A stretch of 9,072 nucleotides of DNA from JBCDBY01 sp039182715 (GTDB lineage Bacteria > Planctomycetota > PLA2). Made by a program: the position numbers and the translations under genes. The notes beneath the pieces are model-generated. The model saw nothing but the letters and a program-made list of their open reading frames with translations, had not been told where the DNA came from and did no database searches. Where the stretch lies: contig JBCDBY010000187.1 of NCBI GenBank assembly GCA_039182715.1, positions 1 through 9,072 on the forward strand, read 5' to 3'. This document shows, in pieces, positions 1 through 6,149 of this stretch; the first letter of the stretch is position 1, and every line of letters begins with the position of its first letter.

Positions 1-139
1 GTCGAGATCGAGGAATCCCGAGGAAGCCGTGGCAGGAGTCACGTGGCAGGAGTCACGGCGACGAGGGATGACCCAGAAGGCATTCCCGAGCTCGGCGATC
101 CGGACCGGCCAGAACCCGCGGGGTCATGAATGATGCAGG
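1..139. other. Left-edge segment without a convincing gene
   Basis: This short stretch lies downstream of the MFS gene. On the plus strand, frame 1 is open from the window edge to a TGA at 127-129 (42 codons). It could be the tail of a convergent gene, but its third positions are only about 64% G or C, clearly lower than in the confident genes, and the residues are not recognisable. On the minus strand the same DNA carries a diverged copy of the MFS gene's end, which argues against the plus-strand reading. No clear hairpin plus T-run terminator was seen. Confidence 0.4.
29..56. repeat. Perfect 14-bp tandem duplication (2 copies)
   Basis: The unit gtggcaggagtcac occurs at 29-42 and again, without any spacer, at 43-56. 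The copies are identical. The unit length is not a multiple of three, so a duplication inside a coding sequence would shift the frame, which fits a non-coding location. It looks like a recent slippage or recombination event. Confidence 0.9.
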
Positions 140-200
140 CTAGCGACGCGGGAAGAGCGCGAGGCCGACCACGAGGCCGAGGACCCCCACCGGCCAGAAC
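57..200 (-). repeat. Diverged duplicate of the MFS gene tail (copies 57-115 and 142-200)
   Basis: The last 59 coding bases of the MFS gene before its stop (142-200) align without gaps to 57-115, 85 bp further downstream. Identity is 40 of 59 by hand count, including a perfect 12-bp block (accggccagaac at 104-115 and 189-200). Read on the minus strand, the genuine copy encodes FWPVGVLGLVVGLALFPRR and the downstream copy FWPVRIAELGNAFWVIPRR. These are the same length and share FWPV and PRR at the ends. The 85-bp offset puts the second copy in another frame and a TGA lies just upstream of it, so it is probably a non-expressed remnant. Confidence 0.5.
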
Positions 201-1381
201 GCGCCGCCGGCTCCGGACGCCACGGTCGCATCGACCGCGAGCCCCAGCAGCGGCGCCGCCAGCATCGTGGCGACCCGTCGCGACTGGCTTTCGAGCGAGA
301 GCACCGTCGCGCCCTGCAGCGACCGGCCGAACCGATCGTAGCGACCGACCTGGATCGGCCGCCAAAAGTTGTGCAGCACGTGGAGCGCGATGAAGGCGAG
401 CACGAGCACCGCGAACCAGTCGAAGGCGCCACCCAGCGTGAGCGCCGCCGCCACGGCGAGTCCCGCCGTCCAAAGCCACCGCACGGCGCGGAACTCGTCG
501 CCCGCCCGTTCGACGACGCGATGCGCGCGCCGGCTCGCGACCGCAGAGAGCGCGTGGAGCCCGAAGTAGACCGGTGCCGCCACGATCGCCACTTTCTGCG
601 GCTCGGAGAGGTCGGCCGCGAACGCGATGCCCGCCGCCAGCGGCACCACGGCTGCCTTGAGCACCGGCTGCAGGTAGTCCTTCACGGTGTAGAAGACGCC
701 GTCGAAGCCCATCGACTGCGCGACCAGCCGACGGAGCGGCTGCTCCTCCACGACGACCCGCCAGGTCGCGCGCAGGTGATCGACCAGCCCGCGCCAGGAC
801 ACGCGCCCGCGCCCCTCGCCCTCCAGGTAGTCGGGGTAGCCGAGCAGGTTGACGACGCCGAGCGCGTAGGGGATCGCGCACAGGTAGAAGGTGTACTCGT
901 AGCAGCGCGTCACCAGCACGATGAGCGCCGCGATGAGCACGGAGACCGCGGAACCCGTCTTGCTCCACGAGCGCGTGTACCCGTAGACCTTCGTCTTCTC
1001 CGCCGTGCGATCCTCGTGACGCAGCCAGTCGAAGATCATCGCCTTGTGCGTGCCGGTCCGGAACGACTCGCCGATCGCGAACAGGAACATGGCGACGAAG
1101 AGCAGAGGAAGCGCGTGCGCCGCGCCGAAGAGCACGAAGCTCGCAACGTACGCGACGTGCGCCGCGATCAGCACGCGCCGCCGCCCGAGCATGTCGGCCA
1201 GCGCGCCCGACGGGATCTCGAGCAGATTGACGACGAACTCGCGGAACGCGATCAGCAGGCCGATCTCGAAGAAGCCGAGCCCCTTGTCGAGGAAGGCGAG
1301 GACGAGAAACGGCTCGAAGTAGCGCTGGTTGCGCAGCAGTCCGTAGAGCGCGAACCGTCTCAGCGGCGGTATGCGACGCAT
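140..1381 (-). CDS. MFS transporter, last gene of the uptake operon
   Basis: A 413-residue polytopic inner-membrane protein of the major facilitator superfamily, with several hydrophobic segments along its length. The family's motif A, in the cytoplasmic loop after TM2, is visible as GALADMLGRRRV at residues 59-70, preceded by LLEIPSG. A further conserved-looking loop, GESFRTGTHKAMIFDWLR, lies near residues 104-121. The ATG at 1381 overlaps the end of the ATPase gene by 22 nt and has a G-rich stretch just upstream. The gene ends in TAG at 140-142. Being last in a FecCD-type ABC operon, it may export a metallophore or a modified ligand, or import a small ligand across the inner membrane; the sequence does not decide direction or substrate. 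The superfamily call is firm and the role is inference. Confidence 0.9.
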   Translation of the reverse strand: MRRIPPLRRFALYGLLRNQRYFEPFLVLAFLDKGLGFFEIGLLIAFREFVVNLLEIPSGALADMLGRRRVLIAAHVAYVASFVLFGAAHALPLLFVAMFLFAIGESFRTGTHKAMIFDWLRHEDRTAEKTKVYGYTRSWSKTGSAVSVLIAALIVLVTRCYEYTFYLCAIPYALGVVNLLGYPDYLEGEGRGRVSWRGLVDHLRATWRVVVEEQPLRRLVAQSMGFDGVFYTVKDYLQPVLKAAVVPLAAGIAFAADLSEPQKVAIVAAPVYFGLHALSAVASRRAHRVVERAGDEFRAVRWLWTAGLAVAAALTLGGAFDWFAVLVLAFIALHVLHNFWRPIQVGRYDRFGRSLQGATVLSLESQSRRVATMLAAPLLGLAVDATVASGAGGAFWPVGVLGLVVGLALFPRR

Positions 1382-2148
1382 AGCGGAGCCCCGTCCCGCT
1401 CGCTGTGGACGATCTCGGCCTCGATGCCGAACACCTCCCGGAGCCGTTCGGCCGTCATGACCTCGGCCGGCGCGCCGGCGTGCCGGATCGCCCCGTCCTT
1501 GATCGCGACCATGTGCGACGCGTAACGCGCGGCGAGGTTCAGGTCGTGCAGCACGACCACGATCGTCTTGCCGCGCTCTCGATTGAGATGGACCAGCAGG
1601 TCCATGACCTCGATCTGATGCAGCAGGTCGAGCGAGGCCGTGGGCTCGTCGAGCAGCAGGTACTCGGTGTCCTGCGCCAGCGTCATCGCGATCCAGACAC
1701 GCTGCCGTTCCCCGCCCGAGAGCTGTCCGATCGGGCGGTCGGCGAATCCGTGCAGGTCGGCGACCTCCATCGCCGCGCGCATCGCCTCCCGATCCTCCCC
1801 GCTCGTCAGGCCGAGCGCGTTGCGATACGGGAAGCGCCCATAGGAGACGAGTTCCGAGACGGTCAGGGCCGCCGGCGCCGTCGGATCCTGCGGCAGAATC
1901 GCCAGACGCTTCGCAACGTCTCGGCTCTTCATCGCGTGGATCGACGCGCCGTCCAGCAGAGCGGCCCCGTGCGTCGGCGCAAGCAGGCGCGCGCACGCCT
2001 TGAGAATCGTGGACTTGCCGGAGCCGTTGGCGCCCACCAGCGCGGTCAACGAGCCGGGCGGCACGACGAGGTTCAGGTCTTCGACGACGGTGCGACCGTC
2101 GTAGCCGAGCGTCAGCTTGTCGGTGCGAAGGGTGTGCGATTCGGACAT
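1360..2148 (-). CDS. FecCD-type ABC transporter ATP-binding protein (siderophore/haem/B12 class)
   Basis: A cytoplasmic ATPase of 262 residues, normal length for the FepC/FecE/BtuD class, that powers import through the two permeases encoded upstream. All expected motifs are intact: Walker A GANGSGKST (39-47), Q-loop Q87, signature LSGGERQR (143-150), Walker B YLLLDEPT (163-170) with catalytic E168, D-loop SLD (172-174) and switch H201. The sequence following Walker A, together with the VSYGRFPY segment (101-108), is typical of iron-chelate importers. The ATG at 2148 lies 5 nt after the stop of the second permease gene; a strong Shine-Dalgarno is not evident, so translation may be coupled. Nothing looks damaged. 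The family is certain; the substrate (ferric siderophore, haem, corrinoid or another metal chelate) cannot be read from the ATPase. Confidence 0.96.
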   Translation of the reverse strand: MSESHTLRTDKLTLGYDGRTVVEDLNLVVPPGSLTALVGANGSGKSTILKACARLLAPTHGAALLDGASIHAMKSRDVAKRLAILPQDPTAPAALTVSELVSYGRFPYRNALGLTSGEDREAMRAAMEVADLHGFADRPIGQLSGGERQRVWIAMTLAQDTEYLLLDEPTASLDLLHQIEVMDLLVHLNRERGKTIVVVLHDLNLAARYASHMVAIKDGAIRHAGAPAEVMTAERLREVFGIEAEIVHSERDGAPLCVAYRR

Positions 2149-2153
2149 GGATC

Positions 2154-3128
2154 TCAGCGACGGGAAAGCAGGACAAGAAAGTACGGCACGCCCAGAACGG
2201 CGAGCAAGACGCCGGTCGGCATGAGCGAGGGCAGGAAAAGCGTGCGCGCCAGCACGTCGGCCACGAGCACCAGCACCGCCCCCACGACCGCGGTCGCGGG
2301 AAGCAGCAGGCGATAGTCGACGCCAACCATCCGCCGCGCGATGTGCGGCGCGAGGAGCCCGGCGAACGCGATGCCGCCGCCGACGGCGACGCAACCGCTG
2401 CTCAAGGCGACCGCGAGCGCAATCAGCATCCAGCGTCGGCGCGCAACGGGCACGCCGAGCTCCGACGCGGTGTCGTCGCCCAGCGCGATCACGTTGACGA
2501 GCGGCGCCGCCCACCAGGCGAGCGGCAGCAGCAGCGCGAGCATCGGACCGAGCACGGCGACCTGCTCCCAGCCCGCGGCGCCCAGCGAACCCGCCTGCCA
2601 GGTGACCGCCACGGCATGCACGCGCCCGATCATCATCAGTCCGAGCAGCGCGTTGGCGCCGCCGAGCAGCATGTTGACGCCGATGCCCGCGAGCAGAAAC
2701 TGCGTCGGACGCACGCCGCCGCGGCGCGCGGTAAGCAGCGCCACCAGCCCGACGGCCGCCAGACCTCCGCACCATGCGATGATCGGCAGGAGCAGCGCCC
2801 CCGCCCAAGCGGGCCCCGCGTAGAGCAGCAGCGAAAGGAGCACCGCGCACTCCGCGCCGGCATTCAGCCCGAGAATGCCGGGCTCGACGAGGTCGTTGCG
2901 CAGCACGCCCTGCAGAACGGCGCCCGCGACGCCCAGTCCCGCCCCCACCATCAGCGCGATCAGGGTTCGCGGCAGACGAATGTCCCAGAGGAACGAGCGC
3001 GCCAGCGCGTCGCCCCGCAGCGCCCCGACGACGTCCGCACGGAACAGCGTGCCCACCGCGCATGCGAACAGCAGCAGCCCGCCGAGCAGGGCGAGCCTCG
3101 GCAGGGCCCTGCGCCGGAGTGCGATCAC
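2154..3128 (-). CDS. FecCD-family ABC permease, second subunit
   Basis: An integral inner-membrane permease of 324 residues, close to the usual 320-340 for FecCD/BtuC proteins, and rich in hydrophobic helices. Family landmarks are DIRLPRTL (49-56), the GVLRNDLVEPGILG segment (about 74-87), and the GLLAPHIAR segment that contributes to the contact with the ATPase. Near the C-terminus the common E-I/L-P-V-G segment is replaced by LMPTG. The GTG start at 3128 is chosen because it forms a GTGA overlap with the TGA of the first permease gene (3125-3127) and gives a normal N-terminus (VIALRRRALPR). With the first permease it should form a heterodimeric channel, unlike BtuC, which is a homodimer. 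Family certain, ligand unknown. Confidence 0.94.
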   Translation of the reverse strand: MIALRRRALPRLALLGGLLLFACAVGTLFRADVVGALRGDALARSFLWDIRLPRTLIALMVGAGLGVAGAVLQGVLRNDLVEPGILGLNAGAECAVLLSLLLYAGPAWAGALLLPIIAWCGGLAAVGLVALLTARRGGVRPTQFLLAGIGVNMLLGGANALLGLMMIGRVHAVAVTWQAGSLGAAGWEQVAVLGPMLALLLPLAWWAAPLVNVIALGDDTASELGVPVARRRWMLIALAVALSSGCVAVGGGIAFAGLLAPHIARRMVGVDYRLLLPATAVVGAVLVLVADVLARTLFLPSLMPTGVLLAVLGVPYFLVLLSRR

Positions 3129-4141
3129 GAGAGCTCCCCCCGTCCGGTGGCGGCGCGGGCCAGAACGAGAAAGAACGGCAGGCCGATGAGCGTCGTGAGC
3201 AACCCGACCGGAATCTCGAAGACGCCCTGCGTGGCGCTGCGGCAGATGGTGTCCGCCACCAGCAGGAAGAGCGAGCCGACGAGCGCCGAGAGCGGCACGA
3301 CGAAGCGGTAGTCGTAGCCGACCGCGAAGCGCACGAGATGCGGGACGAACAGGCCGACGAACGCGATCGGACCCGCGACGGAGATCGCGCCCCCCGCGAG
3401 CAGGAGCACCGCGGCGAGGGAGCCGAAGACGACGAGCTGCGTCCGCTGCCCGAGCCCGCGCGCGACGTCGGCGCCGAGATTGAGCACCGTGATCTGCGGC
3501 GAGAGCGCGAGCGCGAGCAGCATGCCCAGCGCGAACACCGGCAGCAGCGGCCACACCTGCGGCCAGGCGAGGTTTGCGAGCCCGCCCAGCAACCACGAGA
3601 GCAGCGCGGTGACCATGTCGTACTCGAATACCAGCATCGCGGTGACCGAGCCGCACAGCACCGAAATCATCAAGCCCGCCAGCGCGAGGCGCTCCGCGTC
3701 GAGTCCGGCGCGCGCACGCGCCCCGATCGCGTAGACGCTCAGCACCGCGACGAGCGCGCCGAGGAAACTGGCCGCGATCATGCCGAGCTGGCCCGCCTGC
3801 GGCAGCCACAGCATGGCGAGCAGCAGGCCGAGCGTTCCGCCGCCGGTGAGCCCGGCGATCGTCGGACTGGCGAGCGGGTTGCGCGTCACACCCTGCATGA
3901 TCGCGCCGGCGACCGCGAGACTACTGCCCACGACGAGCGCGAGCACGATGCGCGGCAGACGCAGGTCGCGCACGATCAGGACGTGTTCCGCGTCGTGCGC
4001 GCGGCCCGTCAGCGCATTCCAGACGTCGGGTGCGGCAATGCGGGTCGGGCCGGCCATCAGGCTGCCCGCGACGGCGGGCACGAGCAGCGCAAGCACGACG
4101 AGCATCAGCGCGGCAGCGACGACGGGACGGCGCTTCTTCAT
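3125..4141 (-). CDS. FecCD-family ABC permease, first subunit
   Basis: An inner-membrane permease of 338 residues, partner of the following permease gene. It begins with a basic stretch and a hydrophobic helix (MKKRRPVVAAALMLVVLALL). It then shows the family's DLRLPRIVLAL (59-69), QGVTRNPLASPTIAGL (83-98), the GLFVPHLVR ATPase-contact loop, and a C-terminal EIPVGLLTTLIGLPFF. These match FecCD/BtuC proteins that move ferric chelates or corrinoids from the periplasmic binding protein into the cytoplasm. The ATG at 4141 forms an ATGA overlap with the stop of the binding-protein gene, and its own TGA overlaps the GTG of the next permease, so all three are translationally coupled. No truncation or frameshift is visible. 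Confidence 0.95.
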   Translation of the reverse strand: MKKRRPVVAAALMLVVLALLVPAVAGSLMAGPTRIAAPDVWNALTGRAHDAEHVLIVRDLRLPRIVLALVVGSSLAVAGAIMQGVTRNPLASPTIAGLTGGGTLGLLLAMLWLPQAGQLGMIAASFLGALVAVLSVYAIGARARAGLDAERLALAGLMISVLCGSVTAMLVFEYDMVTALLSWLLGGLANLAWPQVWPLLPVFALGMLLALALSPQITVLNLGADVARGLGQRTQLVVFGSLAAVLLLAGGAISVAGPIAFVGLFVPHLVRFAVGYDYRFVVPLSALVGSLFLLVADTICRSATQGVFEIPVGLLTTLIGLPFFLVLARAATGRGELS

Positions 4142-5172
4142 TCCACGTCTCCGTCGAGGATCCGCGGCAACGTCTCCCCGGTCAGAGCGGTCACGACGTC
4201 GTCGATGATCTGCTCCTGACCGAGCAGATCACCGCCCTGCCAGGCGCCGAAGTGCACCCGATACACATGGCCGCGCCGCACCGCGGGGATGCGTTGCCAG
4301 ACCGCGTTCTCCTCCATCGCGCGCATGGCGTTGTCGTTACCGAGGGTCGGGTCGACGATGACGAAGAGGTGCTCGATCTCGAGCCCGAGCATCTTCTCCG
4401 GCGTGAGCATGAGCAGCGGCGCACGCTTCGCCCAATGATTCGTGCGAATCACGTCCGGCGCGCGCAACCCCAGCAGGTCGTAGAGGATCGGCCCGCCGCC
4501 CTGCGGCCGCCCGTTCATTCGGAACCGGCGCGCGTGCACGCGCACCGTGGCTACGGTCTCGTGCTGCCGGCCCCGCGCGTACAGCAGCTCTCGCGCCTTC
4601 GCGGCCTTGCGGCGGAATGCCGCTTCGACGGTGCGCGCGCGCTCCTCGCGACCGAGAACCGCAGCGACCTGATGAAGCGAATCGAGCGTCCGTTCCCAGT
4701 CGGCGAGCGGTCGCATCGGGGTCAACGGCACCGTCGGCGCGATGCGACGCAGCTGGTCGTATCCGATGCCGCTGAACGGACCGGCCAGGATCAGGTCGGG
4801 TCGCGCCCGGTAAATCGCCTCGACGTCCGGCTGGAAGCCGCCGTACGCCGTTCCGATCGGCATGACGCCCTCGAGATGCGGCCGCAGGTACTCGCGGAAG
4901 TCGCCGAAGAAGAGCGTGTGCGCCACCGGTCGGACGCCGAGCAGCAACAGTTCGTCCGCACCGCCCAACGAGACGATGCGCCGCGGGTAGAAAGGCGTTT
5001 CGGTCACGCCGAACGGGTGGGCGATCCGGCGGACGTCGCCTTCGACACCGAGCGCGACGACGCCGCGCTCCGGCAGCGGGACGTCCGGTGCGGCCGGCGG
5101 CGCCTCCCCGCATGCCGCCAGGGCGACACCCAACGCCGCGAGGGCGCACCCAGCAACCGGTCGCACGGTCAC
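4138..5172 (-). CDS. Lipoprotein substrate-binding protein of iron/B12-type ABC transporter
   Basis: A periplasmic solute-binding protein of 344 residues in the FepB/BtuF-like family (PeriplasmicBP_2 type). The N-terminus has a short signal with lipobox LAAC, placing the lipidated cysteine at residue 21. It should therefore be membrane-tethered rather than free. Family features are PRRIVSLGGADELLLLG (63-79), RPDLILAG (124-131) and a C-terminal lobe with GHVYRVHFGAWQGG (301-314). The linker after the cysteine is Ala/Pro-rich. The GTG at 5172 was chosen because it makes a GTGA overlap with the methyltransferase stop; a second in-frame GTG two codons later is possible. It should deliver the ligand to the two permeases downstream. 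Ligand specificity is not predictable here, since binding residues are poorly conserved across the family. Confidence 0.92.
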   Translation of the reverse strand: MTVRPVAGCALAALGVALAACGEAPPAAPDVPLPERGVVALGVEGDVRRIAHPFGVTETPFYPRRIVSLGGADELLLLGVRPVAHTLFFGDFREYLRPHLEGVMPIGTAYGGFQPDVEAIYRARPDLILAGPFSGIGYDQLRRIAPTVPLTPMRPLADWERTLDSLHQVAAVLGREERARTVEAAFRRKAAKARELLYARGRQHETVATVRVHARRFRMNGRPQGGGPILYDLLGLRAPDVIRTNHWAKRAPLLMLTPEKMLGLEIEHLFVIVDPTLGNDNAMRAMEENAVWQRIPAVRRGHVYRVHFGAWQGGDLLGQEQIIDDVVTALTGETLPRILDGDVE

Positions 5173-5951
5173 GCGGACGGCTTGGCGCCGATGAGGATGT
5201 AACGCTGGGTACCGCTGCCACGGACGCGCGGGTCCTCGTGGTCCTGCTGCGCTTCGTGGATCGGCGCGTCGGACACGAATCCGACGCCCTCGTAGCCGGC
5301 GGCCACGAACAGCTCGTGAATCTGCGCCGGCACCGTCCGCGCGAAAGGAAGCGCCTTGCGCGTCTGCATCATCACGCGCATCTCCTCCTTGGTCAGCTTG
5401 ATCCCCATCTTCTTGCTGCCGCGCTGGACGTACTGCACGAGCGATTTGATCGCCTTGAGCGGCCGGAACGGTCCGGGCGCGAAGTTGACCGTCACGAGCT
5501 TGCCGCCCGGACGGAGCAGGCGCGACCACTCCCGCAGGGCGCGGCCCGGTTCCAGCAGCATGTGGATGACCGCGCGGTTGGTCACGACGTCGAAACTTGC
5601 ATCGGGCAAGTCGGGCGCCTCGCCTTCGCCGAGCACGAATCGACTCGGGAGTCCGAGCCGGTCGTGGCGCCCCTGCGCACGCTCGACCATCTCCGGGGCG
5701 TAGTCGATGCCGGTGACCCGATGGCCCATTTCCGCCCAGATCTGCGCGAATAGACCCGGTCCACTGCCGATGTCGAGGACGTCGAGCGGTTCACTGCCGA
5801 CGATGCCCTCCAGCACGGTGCGCCATCCGGCGCGCTGCACGTCGGTGTAGTGGCGCGATTCGGCCATCCTTTCCCAGTGGGGCGAGACGGTTCCCATCGT
5901 GTGGGCCATCACGCGCTTCATGTTCTTGAGGTCGGTGCTGGTCGGCTGCAT
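5169..5951 (-). CDS. Class I SAM-dependent methyltransferase, first gene of the uptake operon
   Basis: A soluble 260-residue Rossmann-fold methyltransferase without signal peptide. The SAM site is clear: motif I VLDIGSGPG (58-66), the acidic residue after strand 2 in GIDYAPEM (D83), the SFDVVTNRAVIH segment (119-130) and LLRPGGK (145-151). The part before motif I (HWERMAESRHYTDVQRAGW, 25-43) and the lysine/methionine-rich middle (about 168-200) probably shape the substrate site, and I do not recognise a specific subfamily. The ATG at 5951 is supported by a GAGGAA ribosome site 5 nt upstream. It leads the operon and overlaps the binding-protein gene by 4 nt, so it is made together with the transporter. 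Methylation of the imported chelate, of a precursor, or of an exported product are all possible; the substrate is unknown. Confidence 0.92.
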   Translation of the reverse strand: MQPTSTDLKNMKRVMAHTMGTVSPHWERMAESRHYTDVQRAGWRTVLEGIVGSEPLDVLDIGSGPGLFAQIWAEMGHRVTGIDYAPEMVERAQGRHDRLGLPSRFVLGEGEAPDLPDASFDVVTNRAVIHMLLEPGRALREWSRLLRPGGKLVTVNFAPGPFRPLKAIKSLVQYVQRGSKKMGIKLTKEEMRVMMQTRKALPFARTVPAQIHELFVAAGYEGVGFVSDAPIHEAQQDHEDPRVRGSGTQRYILIGAKPSA

Positions 5952-5956
5952 GGAGA

Positions 5957-5962
5957 TTCCTC
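5957..5962 (-). promoter_or_regulatory. Ribosome binding site of the methyltransferase gene
   Basis: On the minus strand GAGGAA lies 5 nt before the ATG at 5951. It is the clearest Shine-Dalgarno in the window and settles this start; most other genes rely on stop/start overlap. Confidence 0.75.
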
Positions 5963-5988
5963 AGTCCACGTAGATACGATTCCCGTCG

Positions 5989-6006
5989 CGAAAGGATCGA
6001 TTTTCG
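5989..6006. repeat. Inverted repeat CGAAA-N8-TTTCG
   Basis: The half-sites cgaaa (5989-5993) and tttcg (6002-6006) are inverted around an 8-nt centre, giving an 18-bp dyad. It sits about 40-55 bp upstream of the methyltransferase start, a position suitable for an operator. The half-sites are only 5 bp, so chance cannot be excluded. Confidence 0.35.
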
Positions 6007-6058
6007 AGGCGCCTCAATGTACGCGGTCCGTCGAACGGCGCGAGATGCTTCGAGGCGC
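6003..6058. repeat. 10-bp direct repeat ttcgaggcgc, 46 bp apart
   Basis: Identical copies lie at 6003-6012 and 6049-6058 in the same orientation. They are 46 bp apart start to start, roughly four to four and a half helical turns. One copy is nearer each operon, as would suit a regulator that controls both. No known consensus was recognised. Confidence 0.5.
6006..6015. repeat. Perfect 10-bp palindrome GAGGCGCCTC
   Basis: The sequence gaggcgcctc equals its own reverse complement. It adjoins the CGAAA/TTTCG dyad and contains most of the first copy of the direct repeat at 6003-6012. A dimeric regulator site is possible; in GC-rich DNA a 10-bp palindrome can also occur by chance. Confidence 0.4.
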
Positions 6059-6149
6059 GCACGCGCTTGTTAAAGTCTGGTCCCTTCGAATGAAGCTCGC
6101 ATCGGTTCTCTCCTTGCCGGCCGACGGGCCCCGGAACAACCCACTGCGC

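Larger units (their letters stand above)
5952..6149. promoter_or_regulatory. Divergent promoter region between the two operons
   Basis: These 198 bp separate the start codons of two oppositely transcribed operons, so promoters for both must lie here or inside the first genes. It is less GC-rich than the genes. Candidate elements are AT-richer spots on the minus strand (TATCTA about 25 nt before the methyltransferase ATG) and on the plus strand (TTGTTAAAGT at 6067-6076), but neither has a convincing matching -35/-10 partner. No sequence close to the gamma-proteobacterial Fur 19-mer was found. The region contains the palindromes and direct repeat listed separately, which could be operators serving both operons. 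Confidence 0.6.

Noticed and set aside
1..129. Open plus-strand frame from the window edge, possibly the tail of a convergent gene
   Set aside because: Only 42 codons, third-position GC well below the confident genes, no recognisable residues, and the same DNA carries a minus-strand remnant of the MFS tail and a 14-bp tandem duplication.
371..1525. Long plus-strand open frame antisense to the MFS gene
   Set aside because: It is Arg/Glu/His-rich and shadows a clear membrane-protein gene; such antisense frames are usual in GC-rich DNA with G or C at third positions.
3062..4219. Long plus-strand open frame antisense to the permease genes
   Set aside because: Low-complexity charged sequence opposite an intact FecCD permease; no start signal or family features.
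5970..5990. Possible Fur box around gatacgattcccgtc
   Set aside because: Too few matches to the GATAATGATAATCATTATC consensus and no dyad symmetry.
6067..6095. Sigma-70 promoter with TTGTTA as the -35 element
   Set aside because: The hexamer 17 nt downstream (atgaag) is a poor -10, and an alternative using TAAAGT as the -10 lacks a good -35; the region was annotated as a whole instead.
5850..6149. Longer N-terminus for the DUF3450 protein reaching into the methyltransferase gene, or a start at 6090
   Set aside because: It would run through the divergent promoter region and bury the signal peptide; start at 6150 gives a clean Sec signal. The start at 6090 remains possible but less likely.
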